DNA of 64,000 bases from NCBI GenBank assembly GCA_947179485.1, contig OX359246.1:6820001-6884000 (forward strand). The letters run 5' to 3'. The translations under genes and the position numbers were made by a program. The first letter of the stretch is position 1; every line of letters begins with the position of its first letter. The notes under the pieces are model-generated. The model was not told the origin of the DNA, made no database searches, and saw only the letters and a list, made by a program, of their open reading frames with translations. Origin of the DNA: Allacma fusca (taxonomy: Eukaryota > Arthropoda > Collembola > Symphypleona > Sminthuridae). This document shows positions 35,925 through 47,903 of this stretch, piece after piece.

Positions 35925-37841
35925 CTAGAAATCAAGAGTTATTACAGAAGCTTTGAAAATGGGAACCAATTTCTTATGCAAGATTCCTTGGAACAAAAAA
36001 TAACACTTGTAATTATAAGCATCCATTACTGTGTGGGAAAAGGGTCTGGATTTGTTAAAATTTGCCACATAAACAAAGTTTGAAAATTTCCTCAAGGTTT
36101 GCATTTCACATTTAAGTTTACATTTACTAATAGTTCAAAGCTTACTTTCGGGCTTCCAATTTTCCTCACAAATATTTGGTTTGGGCTGACTGCAGGCGCA
36201 ACCACTTTCGGTTGCGTGAAGCACATCGAATACTGTAATTCCTGGACAGTTGGTCAGATATGGGATCAGATTTGACCCACAATTCCAAAATTTGTTACAA
36301 TACAGCTCATGGGGTATTTGCCCCTTCCGAAACAACCCATTTTCATCTATGCAGGGATTTGATCCAACAACTGTCGCACAAATTTTCTCGTCTTCAGTAA
36401 AAAAAATAATTCAATGTTTAAGGGCAATTTTAGTAAATACGTGAAAATCCTTATGTATGTATCTTATACGTATTGCATTTACTTGACGGATTATAGTTAG
36501 CACAAGGTTTGAAATTTTCAGGGTCAACGCAGAAACAGCTGTCAATGTCAAATAATTGGTTTTCTGGACACTTTTGCTTCACAGGGATTGCAGCCGGCCA
36601 GAAACCTTCATTTTTGACGCATTGATAGTATATGCTTTTATCGTAGCCAGGATTAGCAAAATTCCCGACGTAAAACATTCCATCACGGTCTTCGCAATTA
36701 TCCACAGAAATATTTGGATTGTAGGGCTCGGAACATTTGAACCTATCTATGGGACAAATTTTGGATGTGGTTACCATATAATAAGGATTTGGTACAAATT
36801 TCAAGAGCAAGATTCCTTACTCAGAGGATGATTGTTAAAGGCCAATATTTCCCCTCTTATTATTTCCGTATCATTATTATTCTCTAATTCAATGTGGCTG
36901 CAGTCCCGCTGGTTCCAAATCACATCAGGGTTGTAGCTGTTCGTCCAAGGGCAGTTATCCGCAATTGTATGAGTAGCGTTCTGAGGCCGACAGTACCAAA
37001 ACCTCTGGGGGTCATTGAGATTTGGGAAACGCTCAATGTAGGATACAGGTTCGGGCCCAAATTTTTGACAGGTCTCTTCAGGTTCATCTCCTACCTTAAA
37101 AGTTCTGCCGCAGTTGTCTAAATACGAAGGACCACGTGTCACAGACTATTAACCAAAACGCACATTTACCTACTGCGCATGTCGTGGGGACAAAAACATA
37201 CAAATGTTTTGTATACAAATCCATTTCCCTAAATTGGGAATACTGGCTGACCCTTAATTAAAAATTTCTAATGATCAAAATATTTTATGACGGTAAAATC
37301 TTCCAATCGAAATATTTGAATCAGGTTAAAATACCTACATGGTTTTATCTCATTATCCTCACAGTCTGCCTCATGGTCAGTCTCAACACAACTGCAAGTA
37401 TTGACGCTGAAGTAAGGCTTGGCGGGGTCGGAGTCCCTGCAATCGTACATTTTTTTAACGGAATCACCAGGTACATATGGGCAACTCCAAAAATAATTGC
37501 AAGCCCTGCTATTTGTATCATTCCCAGTGTATTCTTGTTTCCGCAAGGGCATGAGTCCCCGAAAATACTGAATCCCGACTTGGCAAGAGGAAACTGAAAT
37601 ATTTGTATCAAATTTAATATACAAGTTTTGTCACCCAACAATTTTGAAAAATGTTCCGAACACACATGTTGAAATAAATCCTGCTCCAAAGTTTTTTAGT
37701 AAGCATTTTTTAAAGATTGCCAGTTTATTTCTCATATTTTTTAAAAATAAAAACACGTTCAAATTAAAACAGAAAAAAATTACCTTCTGAGAGATTTCCC
37801 AATCCCCACAAAAATATAGCGCCAAGAGTCCAGAGTTTCAT
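35925..37841 (-). CDS. Secreted peritrophin-A-type chitin-binding protein, 407 aa, six exons (tandem copy 2)
   Basis: Exons 37841-37784, 37593-37339, 37117-36821, 36746-36483, 36391-36146 and 36028-35925; all introns are phase 1 and the 1224 nt close to 407 codons plus TAG. Exon 1 is a signal peptide, MKLWTLGAIFLWGLGNLSEG. Exons 2-5 each encode a six-cysteine peritrophin-A-like domain, in the same order and nearly the same exon lengths as copy 1 (exon 5 is 246 nt in both). Shared wording includes C.VGI.YFRGLMPL against CTIGIDWYKGLLPL and FPNLNDPQRFWYC against FPNLRDPKKFWQC. The final exon, a 33-residue tail, is less certain because nothing in copy 1 supports it. Likely role as for copy 1: extracellular chitin binding. 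Confidence 0.8.
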
Positions 37842-39400
37842 TTTAAAGTGTTGCTGAAGATTTTGCATTCGGATTTTGTAAATGCTTCAACTGCCCTCAA
37901 TGCATTAATAAATTAAGTTCAGGCTATAATTTGTTGTCATTTAGTATGTGCTGCATATTCGGATCCCACTTCTGGTTTGTTTTTCAGATGCCCTTATCTG
38001 TTGCCTTTGTCAATAAGATGAGGTCTATTTTCGATACAAGTGTTCCATAATTTGTATTGAATTATTTGCTCTCTCAAAGTATTATTAACATTATTGCCTG
38101 GGTATATCACTGTACGAAGGCATGTCTTTAGTATAATATAATCCTTACTGAATTAAAATTTCAAGTATTTATTGACAATAGCATTCTACAGTGGGAAAAA
38201 TTGCATGGGAAATAAATCCTTTATTGAAAAGAGAAGGGAATCCCACGCTCAGTCAGATTTATATGCAAAACAATTCTAAATTGACAAACACCTTCACTGT
38301 CAAAAGTTATTGTTCAAGCAGATTGTACTAATTTTTAATATAATTTTTAACATTGTAGACGATTGTAATTTAAATTTTAGGCGTTCCTCTCTCATTTTAA
38401 CAGCAAGTCATTTTTACAAGCGTTTCATTTGAAACCTAAAACATGACCTTCTGCTTTTTATCTAAACAGGAAGACACCAATCAGGGATCTCGTAGACATT
38501 GGATTTTAAAGTAAATTTATTGTTGCGAGTTTGAAATTGAGAACTGTATTTTAAATGCTTGAGCCAAAATTGAAAAATTACTCCGGTCACAATATCCTAT
38601 GATGCTGCAAACGTCTTCTTTTAACGATACGTTGTCTACTCTCCGTAGAAATATGTTATGCGTAAATATAATTATTATGTATATTCGTCCTTGAACTTGA
38701 GAGAAAAGAAAGTTTCCATGGATTGATAAGCATCTCCCATGCAAAATCTGTGGAGGTTACCGTACACAGATTAGTCAGGAAATTTCAAAGTGGATAATCT
38801 TTTGCAAGCCGAGTATTAAGCTCCTACAATAAAATCGGGCTGCCGCAAATTTTGTCTGTCGCAATAAATTTCAGCTGAAATCCCGATAAAGTATAAAAGA
38901 GGTTCCAGGGAAGAGATTAATTTATCCAAAATATGAATCACAATTTTATTACACCATCTTCTGCAAAAGGTAACTTATCCATGACATTCATTATGTATGT
39001 ACATAAAATGCCTCATCAATGAACACATCTGGCAAATTGTTTGCAAACATTCGCGTGTTAATTCTCATGGGCTCAAAAAATATTTTATCTTCATGTGTAT
39101 TTACATTTCTCCATTCCTATATTTACACAGTATATGTATGTATGTGTAAGAACCAGGTTCTTATCCCTTTGCAATGTTATCTTGTTGTTTTATTGGCGTT
39201 ATAATAGGCTGTCTGTCCATCCTTTTGGAACATCTGAATCTGTCTGGAAAAGAAACATCAATACATACATTAGTTTTAGATTGCACTACCCTTATCAGGG
39301 ATTTTTGATATGAGGATTCTCAATCCGTGCTCCAAAAACATTTGTGCTCAACAAGAATATTTTTTTCTGCTCAAAAATAGGAAATAGTAAAGATCCTTAC
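37842..39400. other. Spacer between peritrophin copies 2 and 3
   Basis: Contains a TATA-box candidate and orphan first exon on the plus strand (38892-38969, listed separately). Otherwise no gene or repeat end is supported. Confidence 0.4.
38892..38969 (+). promoter_or_regulatory. TATA box with orphan first-exon candidate
   Basis: TATAAAAG at 38892-38899 is a strong core-promoter match. An ATG at 38933 opens MNHNFITPSSAK and runs into a GTAACT donor after 38969 in phase 1. No partner exon was found downstream on the plus strand, so either the gene is short and unrecognised or the match is chance. Confidence 0.3.
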
Positions 39401-40290
39401 TCATGGGATGGTTGTTAAACTTGCGAATCACCTCGACATTGGTCGGATCGTAGTAATTACAGTAGCAGGATCTCGAATCAAAAATTAAATCATCATTGCA
39501 AGGCATTAGAACTGGCTCTGGGGGTTGGGAAATTCTGGGCCTGCAGCTCCAGTACTTGCGAAGTTCATCAAGGTTGGGGAATAATTCCAGGAAGTACTCA
39601 TTCGCCCCGCCTGACCCGTAACCACGGCAGGATTCCGCTGGTTCATTCTCATCAAAACGTCGGACGCATTTGTCTATTATCACAAGAAAACACAATAAAA
39701 ATGTTTTTATATAAATCCTTAAATAATTACACTTATGTTGAAATGCACCCCAGTATGTTCTTTAAAGTCTTCAAGGATTTGAGTATACAATTTCAAAGGC
39801 TGTAAAAAATGGGCATTTGCTTCATTTGCAAAATTGGTAAGAAGCAAAACAAGGATGAAAGAAATTTATAGACAATTTACTGTGCCAAATTTTCGGATTC
39901 AAATTCTTACCAGGAGATTTATATTTCACATCCTCAGGATCAATTTCAATAATTACCTAATTTAAATAAATATGTGATATGTGAACTTACATTGGTTAGC
40001 AAAATCATCATTCCAAGCGCAGTGGTCCTGCGTGGCCACGCATCGACATTGCCTTGCATCATAATAGGGCTTCGAAGAGTCTGCATCGGAACAGTCGAAT
40101 TGAAGTGCCTCAACTCGCTCACCACCCGAACCCACTGGCTTCACCCTGCAATCCCAAAAGAGCTCACAAGGCTTGCGAGGAGTGACGGGCGTTGACGAAT
40201 GGACTGGTCGAAGACCAGTGTAGAAGCTCCCATTTGCGTACAAACAGTTCTCAAAAGCGTCCTTAGACAATTCGGTGGTGGTTGGGAAAC
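39401..40290 (-). pseudogene. Partial third peritrophin-type copy (two domain exons only)
   Basis: Two exons, 40290-39991 and 39673-39401, both bounded by good GT/AG sites in phase 1. They match exons 2 and 3 of the two complete copies: CELFWDCRVKPVG with DADSSKPYYDARQCRC against DANSTKPFFNIHTCEC, and LFPNLDELRKYWSCRP against FPNLRDPKKFWQC, ending NNHPMS at the same donor. I find no signal-peptide exon upstream with a phase-1 donor and no exons 4-5 below 39400. Both visible exons are open and conserved, so this is either a recently truncated copy or a short gene whose first and last exons I cannot see. The frame at 40409-40615 ends in phase 2 and does not fit as exon 1. Confidence 0.55.
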
Positions 40291-42432
40291 CTACATGTGT
40301 CAAAATTTTTATTTCGGCATAAAATTCGGACCTTACAGTTATAATAACAGGTGTTGTAAAAGCTGCTACAATTTTTAATGCTGCAAATATTTCCCCATGA
40401 CGCTTGCGTTATTTTTTGTTAAAATAATATTTAAAGTAAGAACAAACTGACCTTGACCGGTAACCACAAGTTGGAGACAAATCGTTAAAATTGATGCTCG
40501 CCACGACATCGTAGGTTTGATATTGACAGGTGTAGGTTATTTGGTTAAATGAAAGGTGATCTAGAACGGGAGGCAATGCTCCGACTCTAATTCCCAATCT
40601 TATAGCTGATATCATCAGAACTAATTTATTATTTTTGTGGCATTTATAGCCTGTTATCTGGACCCTTGATCTGACAGCTTTAGCTTGACTTGAGTAGGGA
40701 TTATATTTGAACTAACGTAATTAAGCAAATGGTTGTTTTTGAAGTGCATTCCAATGGGGTTCATATTTATCAGTCTTGCATCTCAAATATATGAATTGCA
40801 TACATACTGCAGAGTACGGACACCTGCACTTTTCGAAGCTAACTTGCGTCACTCCACACTCTGACAGAATAGCAGAGCACGGATTAGCACAATGACAAGA
40901 GTGGTTAGGATAAAACGAAATAAAAGAAGACTAATTACATATTCGGAAGGTATTGGCCATAAAAGCTCCTCCACAATTAATTCGAGAACAAGCTAAAATG
41001 TTCTATTAAAGGACTGGGCGCCAAACGTGGATATATCATTTATGTACTTTCACGTCAACTTCTCGGAGTATTTTTAATTAGAATTTTTGTATTTAAATAG
41101 TCCAGGACTCATACTCACAATCAGACGCGTTAAGTAGGCAAGCAATAAACTCTTGTAATGAACCGCCCTGGTTATTACCTGTGCTAAGTAATAAAGGCAG
41201 GATCAAATACAAAAATACTGGGAATAAACTCTTTATATTTATTCAATATAACCCAGAATAGAATTAATTATAGTTCCAGATACAATTTTACCGTGAGGTA
41301 GAACACAAATCTTAATAGATTAGACGACGGACGTCTCCCCTAGACTACTATATCGTTCCAATTACGTAACTAATGCTCAATTAAATTAACTATAGAGATC
41401 AATAACAACTTGAGATCACTCTAGGTGGTAGCCTTACAATATTAACAATAATCCATAAGTATATGGCGCTACAATGCGTTACGGACTCATATAATTTCAT
41501 ATAACATACGTATATACAATGGTGGGGGTATTTGGGGTGATGGTCTGTTTTACCCCTGGAAGTAATTTCCCTGGAAGAAAGTGTCCTGGCTTATTGCCTA
41601 ATTATCCCTACAGTACAGCTCTGCTCTGCGCCTCTAAACGAGAGCGTAGAGCCTCTCCAGAGCTATAATACCCTACCCTTATAGCACGGGAACGATGGAG
41701 CTATAAGCTAATATATGCCTTGGAAGCGGGCTAGGACTTATACGCCACACAACCGTGAAAATAGTGGCATATACGTAAAGTATAGAATTTATTTATTTAA
41801 TTTAAGATAGAGCAAAACACAAGGAAATGCATATATAGCATAAATATAGCATAGGCTAATATTTAATGCAACAATATGAAAGAAGAAATAAGGTAGGTAG
41901 TCATATATGCCCAAGTATGTACCCATATAATTTACCTCAATGAGAGTAAGCTATATAGGACTAGGCTGCTGGAAGTACCGTGTCTTTAAGGGGAAAAAAC
42001 GCAACGGGTCTATACCTTTTCCATAGGCTTTGCAAACGGCGCCTAGAGTAGGATTAATTTCAATAAAGTTACAGAGAAAATATTACCCAAGGATTAAATA
42101 TAGTAGGCCTGGTAGTTGTAATGTAGAAGGGTTGGGGCACGTAAGTTGACACAACTTGCGAAAGAGTCATAGGTGGCTCGTATGGGAACATATAATAGTA
42201 GGGTTATGTGGAGAGACTGGGAGGAAGAGAATAGTGTGAGTAGAGTGGGCTGGGGTAGCTCCGCCTCCGCGGGAATCAAAGTATAGCCTGGCTAAGAATG
42301 TGTGTAAGAGTGAGTGTGTGTGTTGTGGAGAGTAGGAATTCACATACAGGTAAGTTTTAAGTTATTTAGTATTTATAATTAAGATCATAATTATTACACT
42401 CTAAACAACCAGGAATGAGCAACAACTGGTAG
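40291..42432. other. Intergenic, no gene supported
   Basis: Rich in ctata and aatata strings, with gtgtgt-rich sequence near 42299-42330. It has the patchy look of old transposon sequence, but no inverted or direct terminal repeats were found. Confidence 0.35.
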
Positions 42433-42440
42433 GTTCGACC

Positions 42441-43721
42441 CAGGGACGGGAATTCGAATTCAAATCGGAATTAGAATCGGAATTATATTCAAAAAATTCG
42501 GGTATCCGAATCGATATTGGAATCGGAAAAAAATTCCTTAAGGTATTTGTATCCAAAATCGGATTCGAATAAAAACAAGAGTATTCCAATCGGTATTCGA
42601 ATATTTTTTTATGAATTCCGATTCCAATAAGGGATATGCCACAAATGACGTCACACATTTAGTCAGTCAGTCATATTGTCCGTGCATGATTTAACATGAC
42701 GTACACAGTCAGTCCCTTCTTCATAATGTGACGTCATTTTTCTACACCTATTTAACCCAGACCCTTTGTTACTGTTACACAAAATCCCGTGCGAATTCGT
42801 AAGTTTAAATAACAACTTCAGCTTCCAAAATCATTAGTACTATCCCTAAATCACAAAGCCACAAAGAGTTATATTTTTTTCGAATGTAAATTGTATCTGT
42901 TACATTATTATAAAATTATTGACCGAACGAGCGACCCACTTCAAATTAACTTTGATCTATAGGATTTTACCCATGAATTAGTACAAGTACCTGATGATTT
43001 TTGTTTTCCGCTTGTTCACAGTAGAAGTCATTGTTAATCTTCCACTTTTATTATGATTATTACCCATGACTAATAACGAAATCTCTACGATAAAAACGAG
43101 GTAAACAAAATAGGTTAATTGTTGCTAATTAATCATTTTTTCGCAAACGAGTGCAGTTTTGCATAATATAGCACCCTGTGGCATTACACTATACCCATGT
43201 ATACATACAAATATGACGTCATACACAGTCAGTCAGCTTTCGTTGTGACAACGAATGATCATCCAGTCAGTCAGTCGTAATTTGACAGATTTTTGGATGA
43301 CGTCATTTGTGGCACATCCCTAAAGTGTCGATTTCATTGGGTTTTATACTGCCACGTGCGAGAAAATGTTCATAGGAAGCATTTTTTAAAAGCCGCACAC
43401 ACAATATTATAAAATCCAAAGACAAAGTAACGAACGTTTGGCAAAGGAAAAGTATATATTTAACTTAGAAACGCTTAATGCGTTATGTATCGCTTATGTT
43501 TTTGCGATTAAATTGTTCCGTTGAATAAATTCCCATTTTTTATAAAAATATCCGAAAAGTATTTGAATCGGAATCCAAATTCCGGAAGTATTCAAATATA
43601 TTGGAATCCGTATCGGGATTCAAATTTTTAAGTATTAAAATAAGTAATTAAAATCGAAATCGAAATTAGAAAGTATTCGAATCCGAATTTAAATCCGTAT
43701 GTTTCCGATATCCCGTCCCTG
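42441..43721. mobile_element. hAT-like foldback element, 1281 bp, word ggaattcgaat
   Basis: Ends CAGGGACGGGAATTCG and CGATATCCCGTCCCTG are inverted complements except for two central bases, bracketed by the perfect 8-bp direct repeat gttcgacc (42433-42440 and 43722-43729). Arms consist of tcggaat, attcgaat, aatcggaatt and complements, in the left 190 bp and the right 170 bp. A 690-bp TAA-flanked MITE is inserted at 42631-43320. Without it the element is about 590 bp. Non-coding. Confidence 0.85.
42631..43320. mobile_element. PIF/Harbinger-like MITE, 690 bp, nested in a foldback element
   Basis: Ends GGGATATGCCACAAATGACG and its complement (one mismatch over about 23 bp) are flanked by TAA at 42628-42630 and 43321-43323. 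Subterminal agtcagtcagtca repeats occur near both ends in opposite orientation. The ends resemble the 223-bp element at 8401 in type and target site. It sits inside the left half of the foldback element, so it is the younger of the two. Confidence 0.8.
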
Positions 43722-43729
43722 GTTCGACC

Positions 43730-44841
43730 CCAAATGACGTCCCGGAATAAAGGGACGGAGTGCGACCCAGGGCATGTCGTGAATTTGACTTGTAAAACCT
43801 AATTGTAAGATACAACTCCAACATGTCAGATAGGGTACGATCAGCTTAAAGATGTTTTTGAACCAACAGGGGTAGAAGGGTACCCGAATTAGTGCACAAA
43901 TTGAATCCCAACATATTTATTGGCCGAATTGGACCAAATAAAATCATAGTTTCGCAGAACTCACCCCCGAATTTGTATTTTGATTCTGATGTAGAGTTTT
44001 AATTCGCGAGCCGTGACCGGATAATAGGAACCACGGATTCCGAATTTTAAGTAACAGTAAAAAAAGCTGTTATCATTTTATTTTACATGATGTTTTGGAA
44101 ATTTTGTTTTTTTTTTCGAGTACATATTATATTATCTGGCCTTGTGCCTACATATTTGAATTAGTGCATTCGGAAGGACAATGAACTTTTTAATACAAAT
44201 ATGAAATGTTTTGCCAAGTTTGATTGAAAATTAAGAATTTGGGTAGCATATTATTGGGCTAAAAACTGTTATATCGGAAATAATATTAGAGGACAGTTTC
44301 ATACAAGCATAATTTTATTTGGTCCAAATGGGCTGAAAAATAGACCGGAAATAAGCTTTTATACTAACCCGAGTAGATGGATAGATAATTTTATTGGTCG
44401 ATTTATCGTCGAAGTCGTGAGTGATTATGTATTTTACACGCTGCAGTCGGTCAACAACCCCAACCTTACTACAGTCCCAACTATTTGCATGGTACACTTC
44501 CGTGAAGGTGGTACTGTATGTCGGAGGCTATTGATGGGCTGCTAGTTGCTCACTTCCTTTCAGCTTACATTTTATCGTGTACCAACTTCATGGGTGGGTG
44601 CAACATTTTCTTTATTACTTTGCTTACGAAGTTTTCATCATTGATATTACTACCATTGCAGTTTGCTAGGTCTTTTATGTGTTTCGTTCTTTACTAGTCC
44701 GATCCTGCTACCCGGGATCGAAAAGAATTTTCGAAATACCCCAGCGGTTCCCCTCCGCTTCATGTCGAGAAGTCAATAGGGGTCTGACCTGCCAGTAGTT
44801 TCGCATGCCAGGTATCAACTGTCTGGACATGTCAGCATAAC
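43730..44841. other. Intergenic, left of the segmental duplication
   Basis: No gene or repeat end recognised. The block homologous to 53512 onward begins near 44842. Confidence 0.4.
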
Positions 44842-45034
44842 AGAGTGAGCGGGAGATATATTAAAGGTTTTAATAATTAACAGGTGATTTTGAGAATGTT
44901 CTTGGGGTTTGCTCATAATCCGTATTATCCAACCCCTTCGATTACAGGAACCTGGATTACTGGATTTAATTTCATGGAAAAACTTTTGCAACGGTTGAAT
45001 GTCAGATGGAGTACATTATGATAAGTGTTCATCC

Positions 45035-45988
45035 CAGTGCATCGCATGGGTACAAAAATGCTGTACCTGGACCTGGACCCAAATAGTGGGTACCGGCAAA
45101 ACTCGTACCCAAACCCGTACCTGATTAAAAGTACCCATTAAACAAATGTTGGTACCTGGACATGATTATTTTGCAAATAGTGCGTACCTGTACCTGAATT
45201 TTACCCGTACCCAAAATTTACCCAATGTATGGACCTGTACCTGAAAATTTTTCCTACTTACCTGTACCCAATCAGGTACTTTATAAAGAATTACTGTAAA
45301 CGATTCCACGTGATGATTTAACATGATGACATTCAATGATTTACATCACAGCAATTACAAGCTGGAAAAAATTCTGCCTCGTCATAGTTTTTGCAATACT
45401 AGACATCTTAATGGAACTATAACTTCTATACCATTTGAGGTATTGCATCTTCAATTAAATCTTCCACTTCTAGGTCATCCTCCATAACCACAATATCATT
45501 TAACGTCATTTTTACTGAATCACAAGTGGAATTTGTAATTACACGTACTTATTGCTGGCGCGTTGTGATAAGTTGGTCAACCATCTCTATTGCATGTATG
45601 TTTCTTCAAAAATTACGATGCACTCCTGAAAACGCACTGAATATCAAAATAAACCTGTAGGTCGAAGAGAGAGCCACATACTACACTAGATGCGTCGTAA
45701 GATGAATTTCTGTTCGTAAAAGTACCCACATTATCAGGTATTAATTTGTCAGGTCCAGGTATATTGGAAGCTTGTACCTGTTCCTGTCAGGTACAAGCCA
45801 CAAAATCCCAAGTTTGTACCTGTACCCAACACCTGGCTTTGTACCCAAAATTTGGGTATTTATAGATAGTACCCATAAAGTTCCCATTCAGTTTGGGTAC
45901 TTAAACAGAGTACCCATTTCGGATCTGGACCTGTACCTGTACCTGTACCCAAATACTCAGGTACTACCCGTACCCATGCGATGCACTG
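45035..45988. mobile_element. hAT-like foldback element, 954 bp, word gtacctgtaccc
   Basis: Perfect terminal inverted repeat CAGTGCATCGCATGGGTAC / GTACCCATGCGATGCACTG, flanked by the perfect 8-bp direct repeat gttcatcc (45027-45034 and 45989-45996). Arms are arrays of gtacctg, cctgtaccc and gggtac. The homologous place in duplication unit 2 (53693-53700) has a single gttcatcc and no element, an empty site that proves the insertion and its exact limits. The outer 15 bp are shared with the element at 18238. Non-coding. Confidence 0.92.
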
Positions 45989-46748
45989 GTTCATCCAAGT
46001 AACCGTTACGACCCGTGTGTGGGTAATTTATAGGTTTAGGTAGAGGTTTACCAAATTTCTTGAACATTCTGACAAACGTTGTATGGAGTGCGTATAACTG
46101 GCCAATTTCGTGTAGTACTGAATATCGGAATAATATGGGAATTTAGATCAATAAAGGTAAATATTTGGTAACGGTAACACCTCTGCTCAATAATGGTCCA
46201 ACTTAAACCAAGGAAGCAATTCTGACCATAACGGGTACTCCCTGAGGGGGTCAAATTCTTTAATTTTAAATCCTATTTAAAATTTCAATGACTATGGTTT
46301 CGGATTGAAATTCCAAAATTTCGCCCCAACAATTAATGGGTCAGCCCAAGTTTGGAGCTGAACTAGAGTAACAGAGTTGGAACACAAAACTTTCGTAAAT
46401 CCCTCAAGGGACAGTTCAAGTGAACTGCTTGTTAATATTTTGTGTACACGTGAGGATCACTCCTCGTTATAATAAATGTACACATACATACATATATAAT
46501 TAATCATACGTATAATTACAAAATCTTCTAGAACATTTACTTCGAAACTTTAAAAGCTGACATCGTTTTTCATCAATCAAGCCTGTTTTCCTGGAACAGT
46601 TGACAGGGACGGCTTATTTAGGTCAATTAATAAAAACAATCACGTAAAACCGTATAGAATTAAGACAACGTTGCCTCCGTTCGAATTCAATTCCGCGTCG
46701 AATTACATTCCCACTGAATATATTACACTATGATGTTACCCAGTTACT

Positions 46749-47903
46749 ATGTTGACTCCTAACGATCTATACTTATATCTTCACTTTGTCAAAATAGCCT
46801 TAAAATTGTACTTGATACCATTTGAAATTCGTGTCAAAGGAGGAAAATGCTTTGAATTACGTCAAGGATGTAAATTACGTCGAACGATTTACACTTTTAT
46901 TTTCTCGTACGGAATTTTTCGAGTGGTTCTTAGCTTGTACTATTTGGTTTTAAAAATATTTAGCAATGAAAAATCGTATATTCTGGATGTGATTCTTCAT
47001 TCTGTGGTTACAATTTCGTTTTCATGCGCGGCACTGGTTCAAATTCAATCATTCTTTCTAAGGACGGATGCCACAGTTACAATATTTAATTTTATTTTCT
47101 CCGGGGAAAACTGGTCCTCCAAGTGGGACGGTAATAATATAATAATGGTAGGAATGTAGTTTAAGGATATTAGCCGATTTAAAAAAAACAACCAGTATAC
47201 AGGAAGTGTACATTGAGTTCTTGTACATTATCACAGTCTTCATATTTTTTATGAACTGACTTTTATTCTTTGAAAATACCCAAAATTCTCTTCGTCGACT
47301 TGTTCATTTAATAAGGTACATTATATTTGCCGAATATTAATTTTGCACTATTTTAAGATACGATTTCCTGGTACTAGAGACTCAATGTGTCTGCTATAAT
47401 CCACACAATTTCCGTATAGGGATCCCACAGCAGGCCCAGTCAACAGCGTGAAATACATCTCACTTTGTGTGATCACTCGGCTCATTACTCAGTTATTTAA
47501 TCAAGGGCACTTTTCAGAGATATACATATGTCTTCAAATTTGCTATGTTGTTCATATCCATCATGGGGGGCTATGCTGGGATTCGCACATTCTTTAAAAA
47601 TCCTGCTTCAGGTGTATTGCTCGTCACAGTGTCCATGTTTTCTAATGGGATTTTTGCTGCGGGTTTTGGGAACGCCTTTGCGATACCCGAATACATCGTA
47701 ATGATGAAAACGGAATTGGGACGACATTCAAAGTTGAGTTAAATTAACAGCAAGAAGGTAACTTGGTGTGAAAGGAGGATTGGATCCATTGACTCAGTTG
47801 GGACTAGAGCGGGTCCCTTCAGCACAATTGAAAGGATGTCAACCGCTGTGTTGTTTAATTTTTCAATTAATGGAATCTCCAGTCTTTTAATTGGTTCGTA
47901 CTG
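46749..47903 (+). pseudogene. Chemoreceptor-like pseudogene (unit 1, copy A)
   Basis: Exon 1 (46749-47130) is open and starts MLTPNDLYLYLHFVKIALKL, with hydrophobic segments RVVLSLYYLVLKIF and SVVTISFSCAALVQIQSFFL, ending at a phase-1 GTAATA donor. Compared with the copy at 54630-60429, about 380 bp are missing across intron 1 and the first two thirds of exon 2, what remains of exon 2 has an in-frame TGA, and exon 3 has an early TAA although it is otherwise well kept up to LLIGSY near 47903. So the gene cannot make a complete seven-pass receptor. Its exon 1 preserves the sequence into which the nested transposon went in the other copy. Confidence 0.8.

Noticed and set aside
40409-40615. Candidate first exon of peritrophin copy 3
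   Set aside because: No signal peptide, and its donor is in phase 2 while exon 2 needs phase 1.
45772-46002. Tyrosine- and leucine-rich frame (YLYLYPNT type)
   Set aside because: Encoded by the gtacctgtaccc words of the foldback arm; not a gene.
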